From: an uncultured Muribaculaceae bacterium | Lineage (GTDB): Bacteria > Bacteroidota > Bacteroidia > Bacteroidales > Muribaculaceae | DNA: 37,101 bases | Reading direction: 5' to 3' | NCBI GenBank assembly: GCA_910577585.1 | Contig: CAJTNN010000008.1 | Coordinates: forward strand, 1-37,101 | In this document: positions 26,571 through 34,495 of the stretch, one piece after another | Numbering within the stretch: the first letter of the stretch is position 1 | Layout: each line of letters begins with the position of its first letter | Notes under the pieces: generated by a model | Database searches by the model: none | Told to the model about the DNA's origin: nothing | Seen by the model: the letters and a program-made list of their open reading frames with translations, nothing else | Position numbers and translations under genes: made by a program

Positions 26571-26752
26571 ACGGGTGAACGAGGCCTACGGGTAAACGGA
26601 GGCTTACGGGTGAACGAGGTTTACGGGAGAACGAGGTTTACGGGAGAACGAGGTTTACGGGAGAACGAAGTTTACGGGAGAACGAAGTTTACGGGAGAAC
26701 GAGGTTTACGGGAGAACGAAGTTTACGGGTGAACGAAGTTTACGGGTGAACG
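26571..26752 (+). repeat. 17-bp tandem repeat array, locus 3 (eleven units)
   Basis: Units of ACGGGwGAACGArGTTT begin at 26571, 26588, 26606, 26623, 26640, 26657, 26674, 26691, 26708, 26725 and 26742. All steps are 17 bp except one of 18. Variation is mostly A/T in ACGGGwG and A/G in GArG. The last unit runs directly into a 55-bp palindrome. The period is not a multiple of three and no gene starts here, so it is non-coding. It shares its core with the blocks at 491-640 and 1900-2018. Confidence 0.9.
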
Positions 26753-26806
26753 TAAAAATTTAGATAGAAAGTATCGTCAGACGATACTTTCTATCTAAAT
26801 TTTTAC
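26752..26806. repeat. 55-bp perfect palindrome
   Basis: Arms of 27 bases (26752-26778 and 26780-26806) are exact reverse complements around a single central A at 26779. The arms are AT-rich and centre on GTATCGTC/GACGATAC. The left arm begins with the GTAAA that ends the last 17-bp unit. In RNA it would form a very long hairpin; in DNA, a cruciform. It may end transcription of the minus-strand gene at 26883, 77 bases away, though it lacks a GC-rich stem. Confidence 0.92.
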
Positions 26807-26882
26807 TATTCTAAGATTTTTAGTGAGATGACCGCGCTGATTTCAAATAGTACGGCGTTAAGTTATGTTCTTGGGGGAGGCG

Positions 26883-28757
26883 TCAGTCGCGACGGGTGGT
26901 GTGGCCTTCGTAGAAGTTGATGAAGGCTTTGTTGACGAGGCGGTTGCCGCCGGGGGTGGGGTAATCGCCTGAGAAGTACCAGTCGCCAGTATGCGAGGGT
27001 ATGGCCTTATGCATGTCGGCTATGGTCTGATAGACGATGCGCACCTCGGCCTTCGTGCCCTCGGGAGTCAGCATGTCGGCAATCTTGTCCGATATCTCCT
27101 CATCTGTGAAGGGGGCATAGACCTCCTTGACGTAATTGACCACCTGCTCCTTCGGCAGATGCTCCTGCGCTTTGCATTTGCGATATATCTTCTCAAGCAC
27201 ATGGCTGCGCCCGGATTCTCGAAGCAGCGCCACGGCAGCGCGGAAGGCGATAAACTCGCTCATGCGCGACATATCGATGCCATAGCAGTCAGGATATCTC
27301 ACCTGCGGCGAACTGGACACAATCACGATGCGACGCGGATTCAGACGGTCGAGTATGCGGATAATCGACTGTCGCAGGGTCGTGCCGCGCACGATGCTGT
27401 CGTCAATCACCACCAGGTTATCCACGCCGGGGTGTATCGTGCCGTAAGTGATGTCGTAGACGTGAGCTGCAAGATCATCGCGACTCTTCCCCTCGGCGAT
27501 GAAGGTGCGCAGCTTGATATCCTTTATCGCCACCTTCTCGCGGCGTATGCGGCGCGACAGGATGGCATGCATCTCTTCGGGAGTAGACTCCCCGGAGGCC
27601 TGGAGCCGGTTAAGGCGCTCAATCTTGTCGTGAATCAGATGGTCTTCGAAACCCTGCACCATACCGTAGTAGGCCACTTCGGCCGTATTGGGGATGAAAG
27701 AGAAGACAGTGTTGTCGAGGTCGCCATCAACACTTTCGAGCACCTGCGGCACGAGCATCTCGCCCAGACGCTTCCGCTCGCGGTAGATGTCGCGGTCGGA
27801 ACCGCGAGAGAAGTATATGCGCTCAAACGAGCATTGCGTCTCCTTACGGGGTTGCAGTATGGTCTCGATTTTCATGCTGCCGTTGTTGTCCACCACCAGC
27901 GCCTCGCCCGGCGTGAGCTCATGCACATCGTCGATGCTGACATTGAAGGCCGTCTGAATGACAGGGCGCTCGCTTGCCACCACCACAACCTCATCATCCT
28001 GATAATAGAAACAGGGGCGGATGCCATGCGGGTCGCGCATTGTGAACATATCCCCATTGCCCAAGATTCCACAGATTACATATCCCCCATCCCATATCGG
28101 CGCGCAGCGCTTGAGCACATTGCTCACATCGATGTCTGCGGCTATGGCCGCAGCCACGTCGAGACCCTTCAGGCCATTGGCCGAATGGAGGTCGAAGAGG
28201 CGCTCATTCTCACGGTCGAGGGCATGTCCGAGCTGTTCGAGGAGTATGAATGTGTCGGCATACAGCCGGGGATGCTGCCCCATGCCGGTGATTTCGTTAA
28301 ACACCTCATCAACATTTGTAAGATTGAAATTGCCGCACAAGAGCATATTGCGGCTGCGCCAATTGCTGCGGCGCAGAAATGGATGCACATAGCTAAGTCC
28401 GCTTCGTCCGGTGGTGGAATAGCGCAGGTGGCCCATATAGACCTCTCCGAGAAATGGTATGGCTGAATCGCCGGCCTTTACAGCCTCTTCGATGGCACTG
28501 TGGATGCTGCCGAACGCATTCTGTATGGCATCGGCCCCCTCGGCCCGCTGGCGGAAGATATACTCCCTTCCGGGCAGCACATCGAGCTTCACGCATCCCA
28601 CACCGGCACCCTCCTGGCCACGGTTATGCTCCTTCTCCATAAGGAGATAGAGTTTATCGAGCCCATAAAAACGCGAGCCATACTTTTGCTGATAATACTC
28701 CAGAGGCTTACGAAGCCTCACCATTGCGATACCGCATTCATGCTTGATGAGTTCCAT
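26883..28757 (-). CDS. PurF-like amidophosphoribosyltransferase (class II glutamine amidotransferase)
   Basis: 624 aa, longer than the usual ~470-500 aa PurF. The N-terminus HECGIAMVRL places the catalytic Cys at residue 8, so a seven-residue propeptide would be removed, as in class II (Ntn) glutaminases. Residues about 50-300 carry the glutaminase domain (HNRGQEGAGVG; GHLRYSTTGRSG; CGNFNLTNVDE). Near 450, VVIDDSIVRGTT is the PRPP-binding motif of phosphoribosyltransferases. The reaction would be glutamine plus PRPP to phosphoribosylamine, the first step of purine synthesis. A ~620-residue PurF paralogue is common in Bacteroidales, so this may not be the housekeeping copy. No other purine gene is adjacent. 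Confidence 0.88.
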   Translation of the reverse strand: MELIKHECGIAMVRLRKPLEYYQQKYGSRFYGLDKLYLLMEKEHNRGQEGAGVGCVKLDVLPGREYIFRQRAEGADAIQNAFGSIHSAIEEAVKAGDSAIPFLGEVYMGHLRYSTTGRSGLSYVHPFLRRSNWRSRNMLLCGNFNLTNVDEVFNEITGMGQHPRLYADTFILLEQLGHALDRENERLFDLHSANGLKGLDVAAAIAADIDVSNVLKRCAPIWDGGYVICGILGNGDMFTMRDPHGIRPCFYYQDDEVVVVASERPVIQTAFNVSIDDVHELTPGEALVVDNNGSMKIETILQPRKETQCSFERIYFSRGSDRDIYRERKRLGEMLVPQVLESVDGDLDNTVFSFIPNTAEVAYYGMVQGFEDHLIHDKIERLNRLQASGESTPEEMHAILSRRIRREKVAIKDIKLRTFIAEGKSRDDLAAHVYDITYGTIHPGVDNLVVIDDSIVRGTTLRQSIIRILDRLNPRRIVIVSSSPQVRYPDCYGIDMSRMSEFIAFRAAVALLRESGRSHVLEKIYRKCKAQEHLPKEQVVNYVKEVYAPFTDEEISDKIADMLTPEGTKAEVRIVYQTIADMHKAIPSHTGDWYFSGDYPTPGGNRLVNKAFINFYEGHTTRRD

Positions 28758-28862
28758 GTGAGGATAATCTTAAAAAGTCAAGCCCGCAATCCAAGATGCA
28801 GGCCCAGTCAGCTAATCAGTTAAATAAAGTCGTTTCGACAACTTCACTAAACAACTAAAAAT

Positions 28863-28893
28863 GCAAAATTAATTCTTTTTCACAACCCGACAA
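28863..28893 (-). promoter_or_regulatory. Promoter of the PurF-like gene
   Basis: On the minus strand TTG (28891-28893) is followed by 19 bases and TAATTTTGC (28863-28871), a full Bacteroidota promoter. It implies a leader of roughly 100 bases. Bases 28894-29060, up to the orphan RNA promoter, hold nothing I can name. Confidence 0.7.
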
Positions 28894-29060
28894 TGAAGTT
28901 GCCTTAACTTTTTCCAATCCTGTGGCCTTTATTTTATTTCCCCTGCGGGCATGTCTATTGGATGCGGGGCGGAGACTCCGAGTGGGTGAGGCCGGAAATG
29001 CCTGAATGAAAGAATATTCTTAACATTTGATATGTTTTGATGTCATATTGGTGTGAAGTG

Positions 29061-29262
29061 TTTGGCAGATTGAATTTTTCATATTATCTTTGCACCCGCA
29101 ACCCGAGCGGACGCATGCACGCGCATGCCCGCAGGCCGGCAGATTACATCACCTTGGCAATTCAGTCTGACTCGCTCAAATGCGCCGGCTGACTGAAAGT
29201 GATGGGACGGCTCTTCTGCCTATTACAATAATAATTTCTCCTTCTGCGTCCCGTCTTGCAGA
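29061..29262 (+). ncRNA. Promoter-led structured RNA element, copy 3 (orphan, most compact)
   Basis: The promoter is complete: TTTG (29061-29064), 20 bases, TATCTTTGC (29085-29093). A first hairpin (GCATGC/GCATGC with GCGG/CCGC) is followed by the core: TTACATCACCTTGGCAATTC; helix TTCAGTC (29161-29167) with GACTGAA (29191-29197); helix CATCAC (29147-29152) with GTGATG (29199-29204); GGGACGGCTCT from 29204; and 3' hairpin TCTGC/GCAGA (29243-29262) with loop GTCCCGTCTT. About 170 nt in all. No gene follows on this strand for 2 kb, so this copy is either a free RNA or a leader that lost its gene. Confidence 0.7.
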
Positions 29263-29731
29263 TTATACCTGACCTCCGACGTCGTTCTCTCTACGCATCG
29301 GCAAGTGTGGGTGGGCATCGGCACGCAATGACGTGAGATTTCACCACACACTCTCAGTGAGGCTACGCCGGAGTCCAACGGACTCTCATCATGCAACAGA
29401 CAATCACTCAGCGGACGCAGTTCTGCACCCGATACACCACCTATTCAACTCCATACAGTTTCAGCTGCATCATGACCCGCTTCATGGTGTGACTCTTTGT
29501 GTGCGTGTGCCCCCCCGCCAGCCTACGGCACGCGGGATGCATATCGCCAGGCCATGCCATGTGCGAGAATTACACTACAACCTAAACAGAACAACAAAAC
29601 ATCCAATCTTTCTACAACTTTACTACTACCATGTAATTCTCAGATAACAACAACTCAAACCCACCGGCCTGCACATTAGGCATAAGGGGCCGGTATAACT
29701 CGCTAATTTGCACATTTATTACACTTGCAGT
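29263..29731 (+). other. Leader-like non-coding stretch after the orphan RNA
   Basis: No convincing coding sequence is present. The final part (about 29570-29633) is A/C-rich and unstructured, like the leader just before Bacteroidota start codons. It ends in ATG directly followed by TAA (29631-29636). This would fit a leader whose coding sequence was deleted. A hairpin follows at 29732-29769. Confidence 0.4.
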
Positions 29732-29772
29732 CACGCCCGCTCCCTGCTGACAGGAAGCGGGCGTGCAGTTTT
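29732..29772 (+). terminator. GC-rich hairpin terminator
   Basis: CACGCCCGCT (29732-29741) pairs with AGCGGGCGTG (29756-29765), with CCTG/CAGG inside, followed by CAGTTTT on the plus strand. It would end a transcript starting at the orphan RNA promoter, and may also stop read-through from the convergent mtaB gene. Confidence 0.6.
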
Positions 29773-29821
29773 GCATATACTCTGCCCAAGGCATGGCCGC
29801 GCTCTGCCGACGGCCCACGCA

Positions 29822-31213
29822 TCATAGATGGCTGGCCAGCAGCGTCTCATCGCGCCCGGAGTCTATACCCTCTATGCGCACCAGGCTGACTGTATTGAGC
29901 AATTCAGGACGCGCAGGAGCCACTACACGCAGGTAATTGTCGGTCAATCCGCTCATCAATGCCTCCCCCCCACGGGATGTCGACGTAGCAGCATCGGTCT
30001 CACCCGACCCTTCGGCCTCAGCATCCTGCTCATACGGATGCAGCACATACTCCCACAGCACCGGGCGCTCAGCCCCCACCATCGACTCGAAATAACTCTG
30101 CAGCTTAGCATCCGACAGACGCTGCAGCTGCCCCGCGCGCTGATGACGCTCGGAGGGGGCCACCTCCGGAGCACTCATCATCAGAGCCGCTGTGCCCGGA
30201 CGCTCGGAGTAGGGGAATACGTGCAGTCTCGTGACATCAAGACTGCCGATAAACTCAAGCGAACGCGCCCACTCATCGGGAGTCTCACCGCGCGCACCGG
30301 CTATTACATCGACGCCGATAAAGGCATCCGGTATCATACGGCGTATCTGCGCGATGCGATTGCTGAAGAGCGCCGTGTCATAACGGCGGTTCATAAGCTT
30401 CAGCACAGCATCCGACCCCGACTGCAGCGGTATATGGAAATGCGGCATGAAAGCGCGTGACTCCTCGGCCACCCAGCGGATTATCTCCTCGGTAAGGAGA
30501 TTCGGCTCGATGCTTGATATGCGGTAGCGCTCTATCCCCTCGACCGAGTCGAGCCCTTTCAGCAGATCGAGCAGACTCTCTCCGGTGTCCTTGCCGAACT
30601 CACCGATATTGACGCCGGTGATGACAATCTCACGCCCTCCGGCCTCAGCCGCACGGCGTGCCTGCCCTACAAGATCGGCGATGCGCCCTGAACGGGAGCG
30701 ACCGCGGGCAAAGGGGATGGTGCAATATGTGCAGTAATAGTCGCAGCCATCCTGCACCTTCAGCCAGTAGCGCGTGCGCTCGCCGTGCTCGCACGAGGGC
30801 TGGAATTCGGTGATGTCGGCAGTGCGGGTAGACTCCACGATCGGACTGTGCGAGGCCTCCCAGGCATCAAGATACTCCGAGATGCGCAGTTTCTCGTTAG
30901 AACCCAGCACGATATCCACACCCGGAATCGACGCCACTTCAGACGGTTTGAGCTGCGCATAGCATCCCGTGACCACCATCGTAGCCGCGGGCCACTGGCG
31001 AGTTAGGCGGCGTATAAGCGAGCGTCCCTTCTTATCGGCCGTCTCAGTGACCGAGCAGGTATTGACCACGCAAATATCAGGCGTCTCACCCGGATGGATG
31101 CGCCGGAATCCGCGCTCGCCGAGAATCTTGCCGATTGTGGAGGTCTCGGCATAGTTGAGTTTGCAACCCAAGGTATAGAAAGCCGCCTTACGCGGTGCGA
31201 AATCAGGAGTCAT
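29822..31213 (-). CDS. mtaB: tRNA N6-threonylcarbamoyladenosine (t6A37) methylthiotransferase MtaB
   Basis: 463 aa from the ATG at 31213. A 31-residue longer form starting at 31306 would run across the promoters of the divergent ftsX gene and is not favoured. It adds a methylthio group to t6A37 of tRNAs reading ANN codons. The N-terminal MTTase domain has the three cluster cysteines in LGCKLNYAET, VVNTCSVTETADKK and VTGCYAQLKP. The radical-SAM motif CDYYCTYCTIPFARG is complete. IPLQSGSDAVLKLMNRRY is the usual downstream signature, and the C-terminus fits a TRAM domain interrupted by a Glu/Ser/Thr-rich insertion. This is MtaB rather than MiaB by the KLNYAET start. Confidence 0.93.
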   Translation of the reverse strand: MTPDFAPRKAAFYTLGCKLNYAETSTIGKILGERGFRRIHPGETPDICVVNTCSVTETADKKGRSLIRRLTRQWPAATMVVTGCYAQLKPSEVASIPGVDIVLGSNEKLRISEYLDAWEASHSPIVESTRTADITEFQPSCEHGERTRYWLKVQDGCDYYCTYCTIPFARGRSRSGRIADLVGQARRAAEAGGREIVITGVNIGEFGKDTGESLLDLLKGLDSVEGIERYRISSIEPNLLTEEIIRWVAEESRAFMPHFHIPLQSGSDAVLKLMNRRYDTALFSNRIAQIRRMIPDAFIGVDVIAGARGETPDEWARSLEFIGSLDVTRLHVFPYSERPGTAALMMSAPEVAPSERHQRAGQLQRLSDAKLQSYFESMVGAERPVLWEYVLHPYEQDAEAEGSGETDAATSTSRGGEALMSGLTDNYLRVVAPARPELLNTVSLVRIEGIDSGRDETLLASHL

Positions 31214-31267
31214 GATTGATAAATGATGATTTTTGAGCCACAAATTTACAAAAAATCCCCGAAAGTA

Positions 31268-31299
31268 TTGACAACGCCCCGCGGAAGTATTATCTTTGC
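31268..31299 (+). promoter_or_regulatory. Promoter of the ftsX gene run
   Basis: TTG (31268-31270), 20 bases, then TATCTTTGC (31291-31299): a full Bacteroidota promoter 54 bases before the ftsX ATG. A divergent box CAAATTTA (31241-31248; TAAATTTG on the minus strand) probably serves mtaB. Confidence 0.75.
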
Positions 31300-31353
31300 G
31301 TCTCATGCGCGCCCGAGAGATGGATTCTCCGGCTACGCGCTACGCATTCTGAA

Positions 31354-32232
31354 ATGAAGAAAGGTAAAGAAGTAAAAATCTCATACTGGGCAGCTCACGC
31401 CACCACGATAGTCAGCGTGACCCTCGTATTGCTCATCATAGGCATCATCGCTCTGGCCACCACCTCGGCCCGGCAGGAGACACGCCGCCTGAAGGAGAGT
31501 CTCGAAATCAGTGTCATAATGGCCGACAGCGTCTCGAATGCCGGCGCAGCCGCCACACTGGGGCATATGCGTGCCCTCCCCTTCTGCCGCAATCTGCGGC
31601 TCATCACCCGCGAAGAGGCCCTGCAAGCCTGGAAGAACGACACAGGCGAAGACCTTGAGGCTCTCTTCGGCGTCAACCCCCTATCGCCCGAAATATCCTT
31701 CACCATGCCGGCGGCCTACTCCAACCCCGACTCTCTGGCCCGCATAAGCAAGCTGCTTCTCAGCCAGCCCGGCGTGGAGGATGTGGCCACGCCTGACAGT
31801 CAGCTGGTGGTGACGATGAACTCCAATATCGGACGTATTTCGCTAATACTCGGCATCATCGCTGTGGTGATGCTGATAATCTCGTTTGTGCTGATCAACA
31901 ACACCGTGCATCTCACCATCTATGCGCGCCGCTTCATAATCCACACGATGCAGCTCGTGGGAGCCACCAACGGCTTCATACGCCGCCCGTTCGTGTGGCA
32001 CAACTGCCTGGCCGGAATCATCGCCGGCATCATCGCCGCAGCCATATTGGGCACTGCCCTCGCCCTGGCTCCGCAGGCAGGATTCGCAGGGTTGGGCGTG
32101 CTGGTGGAGTGGCCCGTATATGGCGCCACAGCGGCCCTGCTGATCATACTGGGTGGCGGAATCTGCGCGCTGGCAGCCTCGCTGGCCACCAACCGCTATC
32201 TGCGCAAAGAGTATGGCGAGCTCTTCCGTTGA
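31354..32232 (+). CDS. ftsX: Cell-division permease-like protein FtsX
   Basis: 292 aa with the FtsX layout: a cytoplasmic N-terminus, helix 1 near 15-35 (TIVSVTLVLLIIGIIALATT), an extracytoplasmic domain of about 120 residues, then three C-terminal helices. Between them is the conserved loop ARRFIIHTMQLVGATNGFIRRPF. FtsX pairs with the ATPase FtsE to regulate peptidoglycan hydrolysis at the septum; ftsE is not in this window, as is usual in Bacteroidales. It is the first gene of a conserved run with DUF3098, uppP, truB and queA. Confidence 0.92.
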   Translation: MKKGKEVKISYWAAHATTIVSVTLVLLIIGIIALATTSARQETRRLKESLEISVIMADSVSNAGAAATLGHMRALPFCRNLRLITREEALQAWKNDTGEDLEALFGVNPLSPEISFTMPAAYSNPDSLARISKLLLSQPGVEDVATPDSQLVVTMNSNIGRISLILGIIAVVMLIISFVLINNTVHLTIYARRFIIHTMQLVGATNGFIRRPFVWHNCLAGIIAGIIAAAILGTALALAPQAGFAGLGVLVEWPVYGATAALLIILGGGICALAASLATNRYLRKEYGELFR

Positions 32233-32312
32233 GGCAGCCCCCTCAATCACTCTTTGTTCCCCTACCCTCCTTCAATCTCATATTATCAACCATATCATAT
32301 CTACAACTGCAT

Positions 32313-32624
32313 ATGATCCCAGACCAGAACAATACCTCCGCCGCCTCACCGATTGCCAGACCCGAGGCTGCCGAGACTTCAAAAGAAAAATATTCCCTCT
32401 TCCCGGGCGCAAATCTATGGATGATGGCGGGTTGCCTTGTGCTCATCATTGTCGGCTTCCTGCTCATGGCCGGGGGCTCAAGCAGCGTCGAGGGGGGCTT
32501 CAATCCTGAGATATTCTCCACACGCCGCATCGTAGTGGGGCCCACAGTGGCCTTCCTCGGATTCCTGCTCATGGCCTTCGCCATAATCTGGACTCCGCGC
32601 AAATGCCGGCGCCAGACCAAGTAA
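32313..32624 (+). CDS. DUF3098 family small membrane protein
   Basis: 103 aa from the ATG at 32313. The N-terminal 40 residues are polar. Two membrane helices follow (LWMMAGCLVLIIVGFLLMAG and VVGPTVAFLGFLLMAFAIIW), separated by the typical NPEIFSTRRI segment. The family is Bacteroidota-specific and sits between ftsX and uppP in many genomes, suggesting a role in cell-envelope growth or division, but its function is unknown. The frame is open further upstream inside ftsX, but only this start leaves a protein of normal family size. Confidence 0.9.
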   Translation: MIPDQNNTSAASPIARPEAAETSKEKYSLFPGANLWMMAGCLVLIIVGFLLMAGGSSSVEGGFNPEIFSTRRIVVGPTVAFLGFLLMAFAIIWTPRKCRRQTK

Positions 32625-32740
32625 GGGAGCCCCTGCCTCACCCTTCAACCCTATCGGAGTCAGCCATGACTGATTTCTGAGAGTCTATCCTTACACCGAC
32701 AAAAAATTATAATCCAAAAACCAATAAGACGACAACGACC

Positions 32741-33568
32741 ATGGATTGGCTTGACGCGTTAATACTGGGCCTCGTGCAAGGCCTCGCCGAATATCTGCCT
32801 ATCTCATCGAGCGGACATCTCGAGATTTTCCGCGAGATTCTGGGCATTGATATCCCCAAGGATGACATCCTGCAGTTCGACATAATGGTGCATGCCGCCA
32901 CTGTCTGCTCCACAATTGTGGTGCTCTGGCCGATGTTTGCCCGACTCTGCAAAAGTTTCTTCACCTTCCGCATGGACCACGACTTCTTCTACGTATGCAA
33001 GATTCTGCTGAGTTGTGTGCCTGTAGGGATAGTGGGAGTCTTCTTCAAGAGCTATGTAGAGCAATTCTTCGGCTCCGGGCTGGCTATTGTGGGCGCCTGC
33101 CTCATTGTGACGGCTCTGCTGCTGACCTTCGCCCACTTCAGCGACCGGCTAATAGCCAGCGGCAAGTTGAAGCCGGCCTCGCGTGGCCGCGACATCTCAT
33201 GGAGCGATGCCTTCATCATCGGTTGCGCACAGGCTGTGGCCGTGCTGCCGGGTCTCAGCCGAAGCGGCACCACCATCGCCACCGGCATTCTGCTCGGCGA
33301 CAAGCGCGACAAAGTGGCGCAGTTCTCATTCCTGATGGTGATTCTGCCCATCCTGGGCGAGGCTCTGCTCGACACCAAAGAGATGCTTGAGGCGCCCGCC
33401 GGCACCGAAGGGGCAATCTCCTGGATGGTGCTGCTCATAGGCTTCGCCACAGCCTTCATCGTGGGCTGCGCAGCCTGCAAATGGATGCTCAATCTGGTGA
33501 AGAAGGGCAAACTCGTATGGTTTGCCATCTACTGCGTCATCATGGGCGTCATCTGCCTGCTCTGGTGA
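32741..33568 (+). CDS. uppP: Undecaprenyl-diphosphatase UppP (BacA)
   Basis: 275 aa polytopic membrane enzyme. It removes a phosphate from undecaprenyl diphosphate to recycle the lipid carrier for peptidoglycan and O-antigen synthesis, and gives bacitracin tolerance. Both signature motifs are present: LVQGLAEYLPISSSGHL (Glu17, Ser22-24, His26) and PGLSRSGTTIATG with the catalytic-region Arg and Ser residues. Length and start (MDWLDALILGLVQG) match the family. It lies 116 bases after the DUF3098 gene and 114 before truB, on the same strand. Confidence 0.96.
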   Translation: MDWLDALILGLVQGLAEYLPISSSGHLEIFREILGIDIPKDDILQFDIMVHAATVCSTIVVLWPMFARLCKSFFTFRMDHDFFYVCKILLSCVPVGIVGVFFKSYVEQFFGSGLAIVGACLIVTALLLTFAHFSDRLIASGKLKPASRGRDISWSDAFIIGCAQAVAVLPGLSRSGTTIATGILLGDKRDKVAQFSFLMVILPILGEALLDTKEMLEAPAGTEGAISWMVLLIGFATAFIVGCAACKWMLNLVKKGKLVWFAIYCVIMGVICLLW

Positions 33569-33682
33569 GGCTCGCCGATTAGGTCTTAGAATCGACATCA
33601 TAAGTACCTCTCAAAAATTAGTATTTGATATTTTTTTTGGGAGAGACATAAGGAAAAATATACCTCAAATCTTCATACACGA

Positions 33683-34441
33683 ATGGATTTTGTGACAGGA
33701 GAGATATTAGGGATCGACAAACCCCTGGGCTGGACATCATTCGATGCCGTAAAGCGCATCCGCGGCGCCATACAGCGCCGCCTGGGGGTGAAGAAATTCA
33801 AAGTCGGCCATGCCGGCACACTCGATCCATTGGCCACCGGAGTGCTGATTATCTGCACCGGACGCGCCACACGCGAAATCGACCGCCTTCAGGCCGGCCG
33901 CAAGGAATATGTGGCCGTGATGCGTCTGGGGGCCACCACCCCGAGTTTCGACCTCGAGAAGGAGATTGATGCCACCTACCCCTACCAACATGTCAGCCGC
34001 GAGATGATACTGCAGACGCTGCCCCGCTTCACCGGCCACATCATGCAGGTGCCACCTGTGTTTTCAGCCGTGAAGGTTGATGGCAAACGCGCCTATCTGC
34101 ATGCCCGCAAGGGGCAGGAGGTGGAACTTGCAGCCAAACCCCTCGTGATCGATGAGTTCGAGCTGCTTGACTTCGACGGCCGCGACATGACGCTGCGCAT
34201 CGTGTGCAGCAAGGGCACCTATATCCGCGCCCTGGCCCGCGACCTTGGCGAGGCTCTCCAGAGCGGCGCGCATCTCATCTCGCTGCGCCGCACAGCCGTA
34301 GGCCCCGTACGCGCCGAAGAGTGCATGAGTGTCGACGAGGCAGTGGCCATGATCAGCCAATGCCCCCTCACCTTCCCCGAAAATTATGAATGTCAGGCTA
34401 ACCAAACCCCTGAAAACAAAACTATCTCACCCCGAAATTAA
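33683..34441 (+). CDS. truB: tRNA pseudouridine(55) synthase TruB
   Basis: 252 aa. It converts U55 of the T loop of tRNAs to pseudouridine. The catalytic Asp48 lies in HAGTLDPLATGVLIICTGRA, and KEYVAVMRLGATTPSFD and CSKGTYIRALARDLG are further family blocks. The N-terminal GILGIDKPLGWTSFD-type start (ILGIDKPLGWTSFDAVKRI) fixes the frame. The C-terminal 20 residues are polar and not conserved. A run of T with TTTG upstream (33625-33640) may be part of a promoter, but the match is weak; it probably also receives read-through from uppP. Confidence 0.96.
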   Translation: MDFVTGEILGIDKPLGWTSFDAVKRIRGAIQRRLGVKKFKVGHAGTLDPLATGVLIICTGRATREIDRLQAGRKEYVAVMRLGATTPSFDLEKEIDATYPYQHVSREMILQTLPRFTGHIMQVPPVFSAVKVDGKRAYLHARKGQEVELAAKPLVIDEFELLDFDGRDMTLRIVCSKGTYIRALARDLGEALQSGAHLISLRRTAVGPVRAEECMSVDEAVAMISQCPLTFPENYECQANQTPENKTISPRN

Positions 34442-34495
34442 CTGCTAACGATTATGGATAATCTGGCCGAAGATATCAGCTTACATTTCACGACT

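Noticed and set aside
26469..26732. Plus-strand ORF with a repeating GERGLRENEVYGRTKFT-like product
   Set aside because: It is the 17-bp repeat array read through; three 17-bp units make 51 bases, so the protein repeats by arithmetic. There is no promoter or homologous fold.
26571..26752. CRISPR array
   Set aside because: Units are head to tail with no unique spacers and are only 17 bp; no cas gene is present.
26991..28466. 491-codon plus-strand ORF opposite the PurF-like gene
   Set aside because: The minus strand shows complete amidotransferase motifs over the same bases; the plus reading is His-rich mirror translation typical of GC-biased antisense frames.
29333..29647. 104-codon plus-strand ORF after the orphan RNA
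   Set aside because: Its His/Arg-rich composition resembles random translation, and no family or start context supports it.
31214..31306. N-terminal extension of mtaB
   Set aside because: It would cover the divergent promoter region, and the conserved protein begins at MTPDFAPRKAAFYTLGCK.
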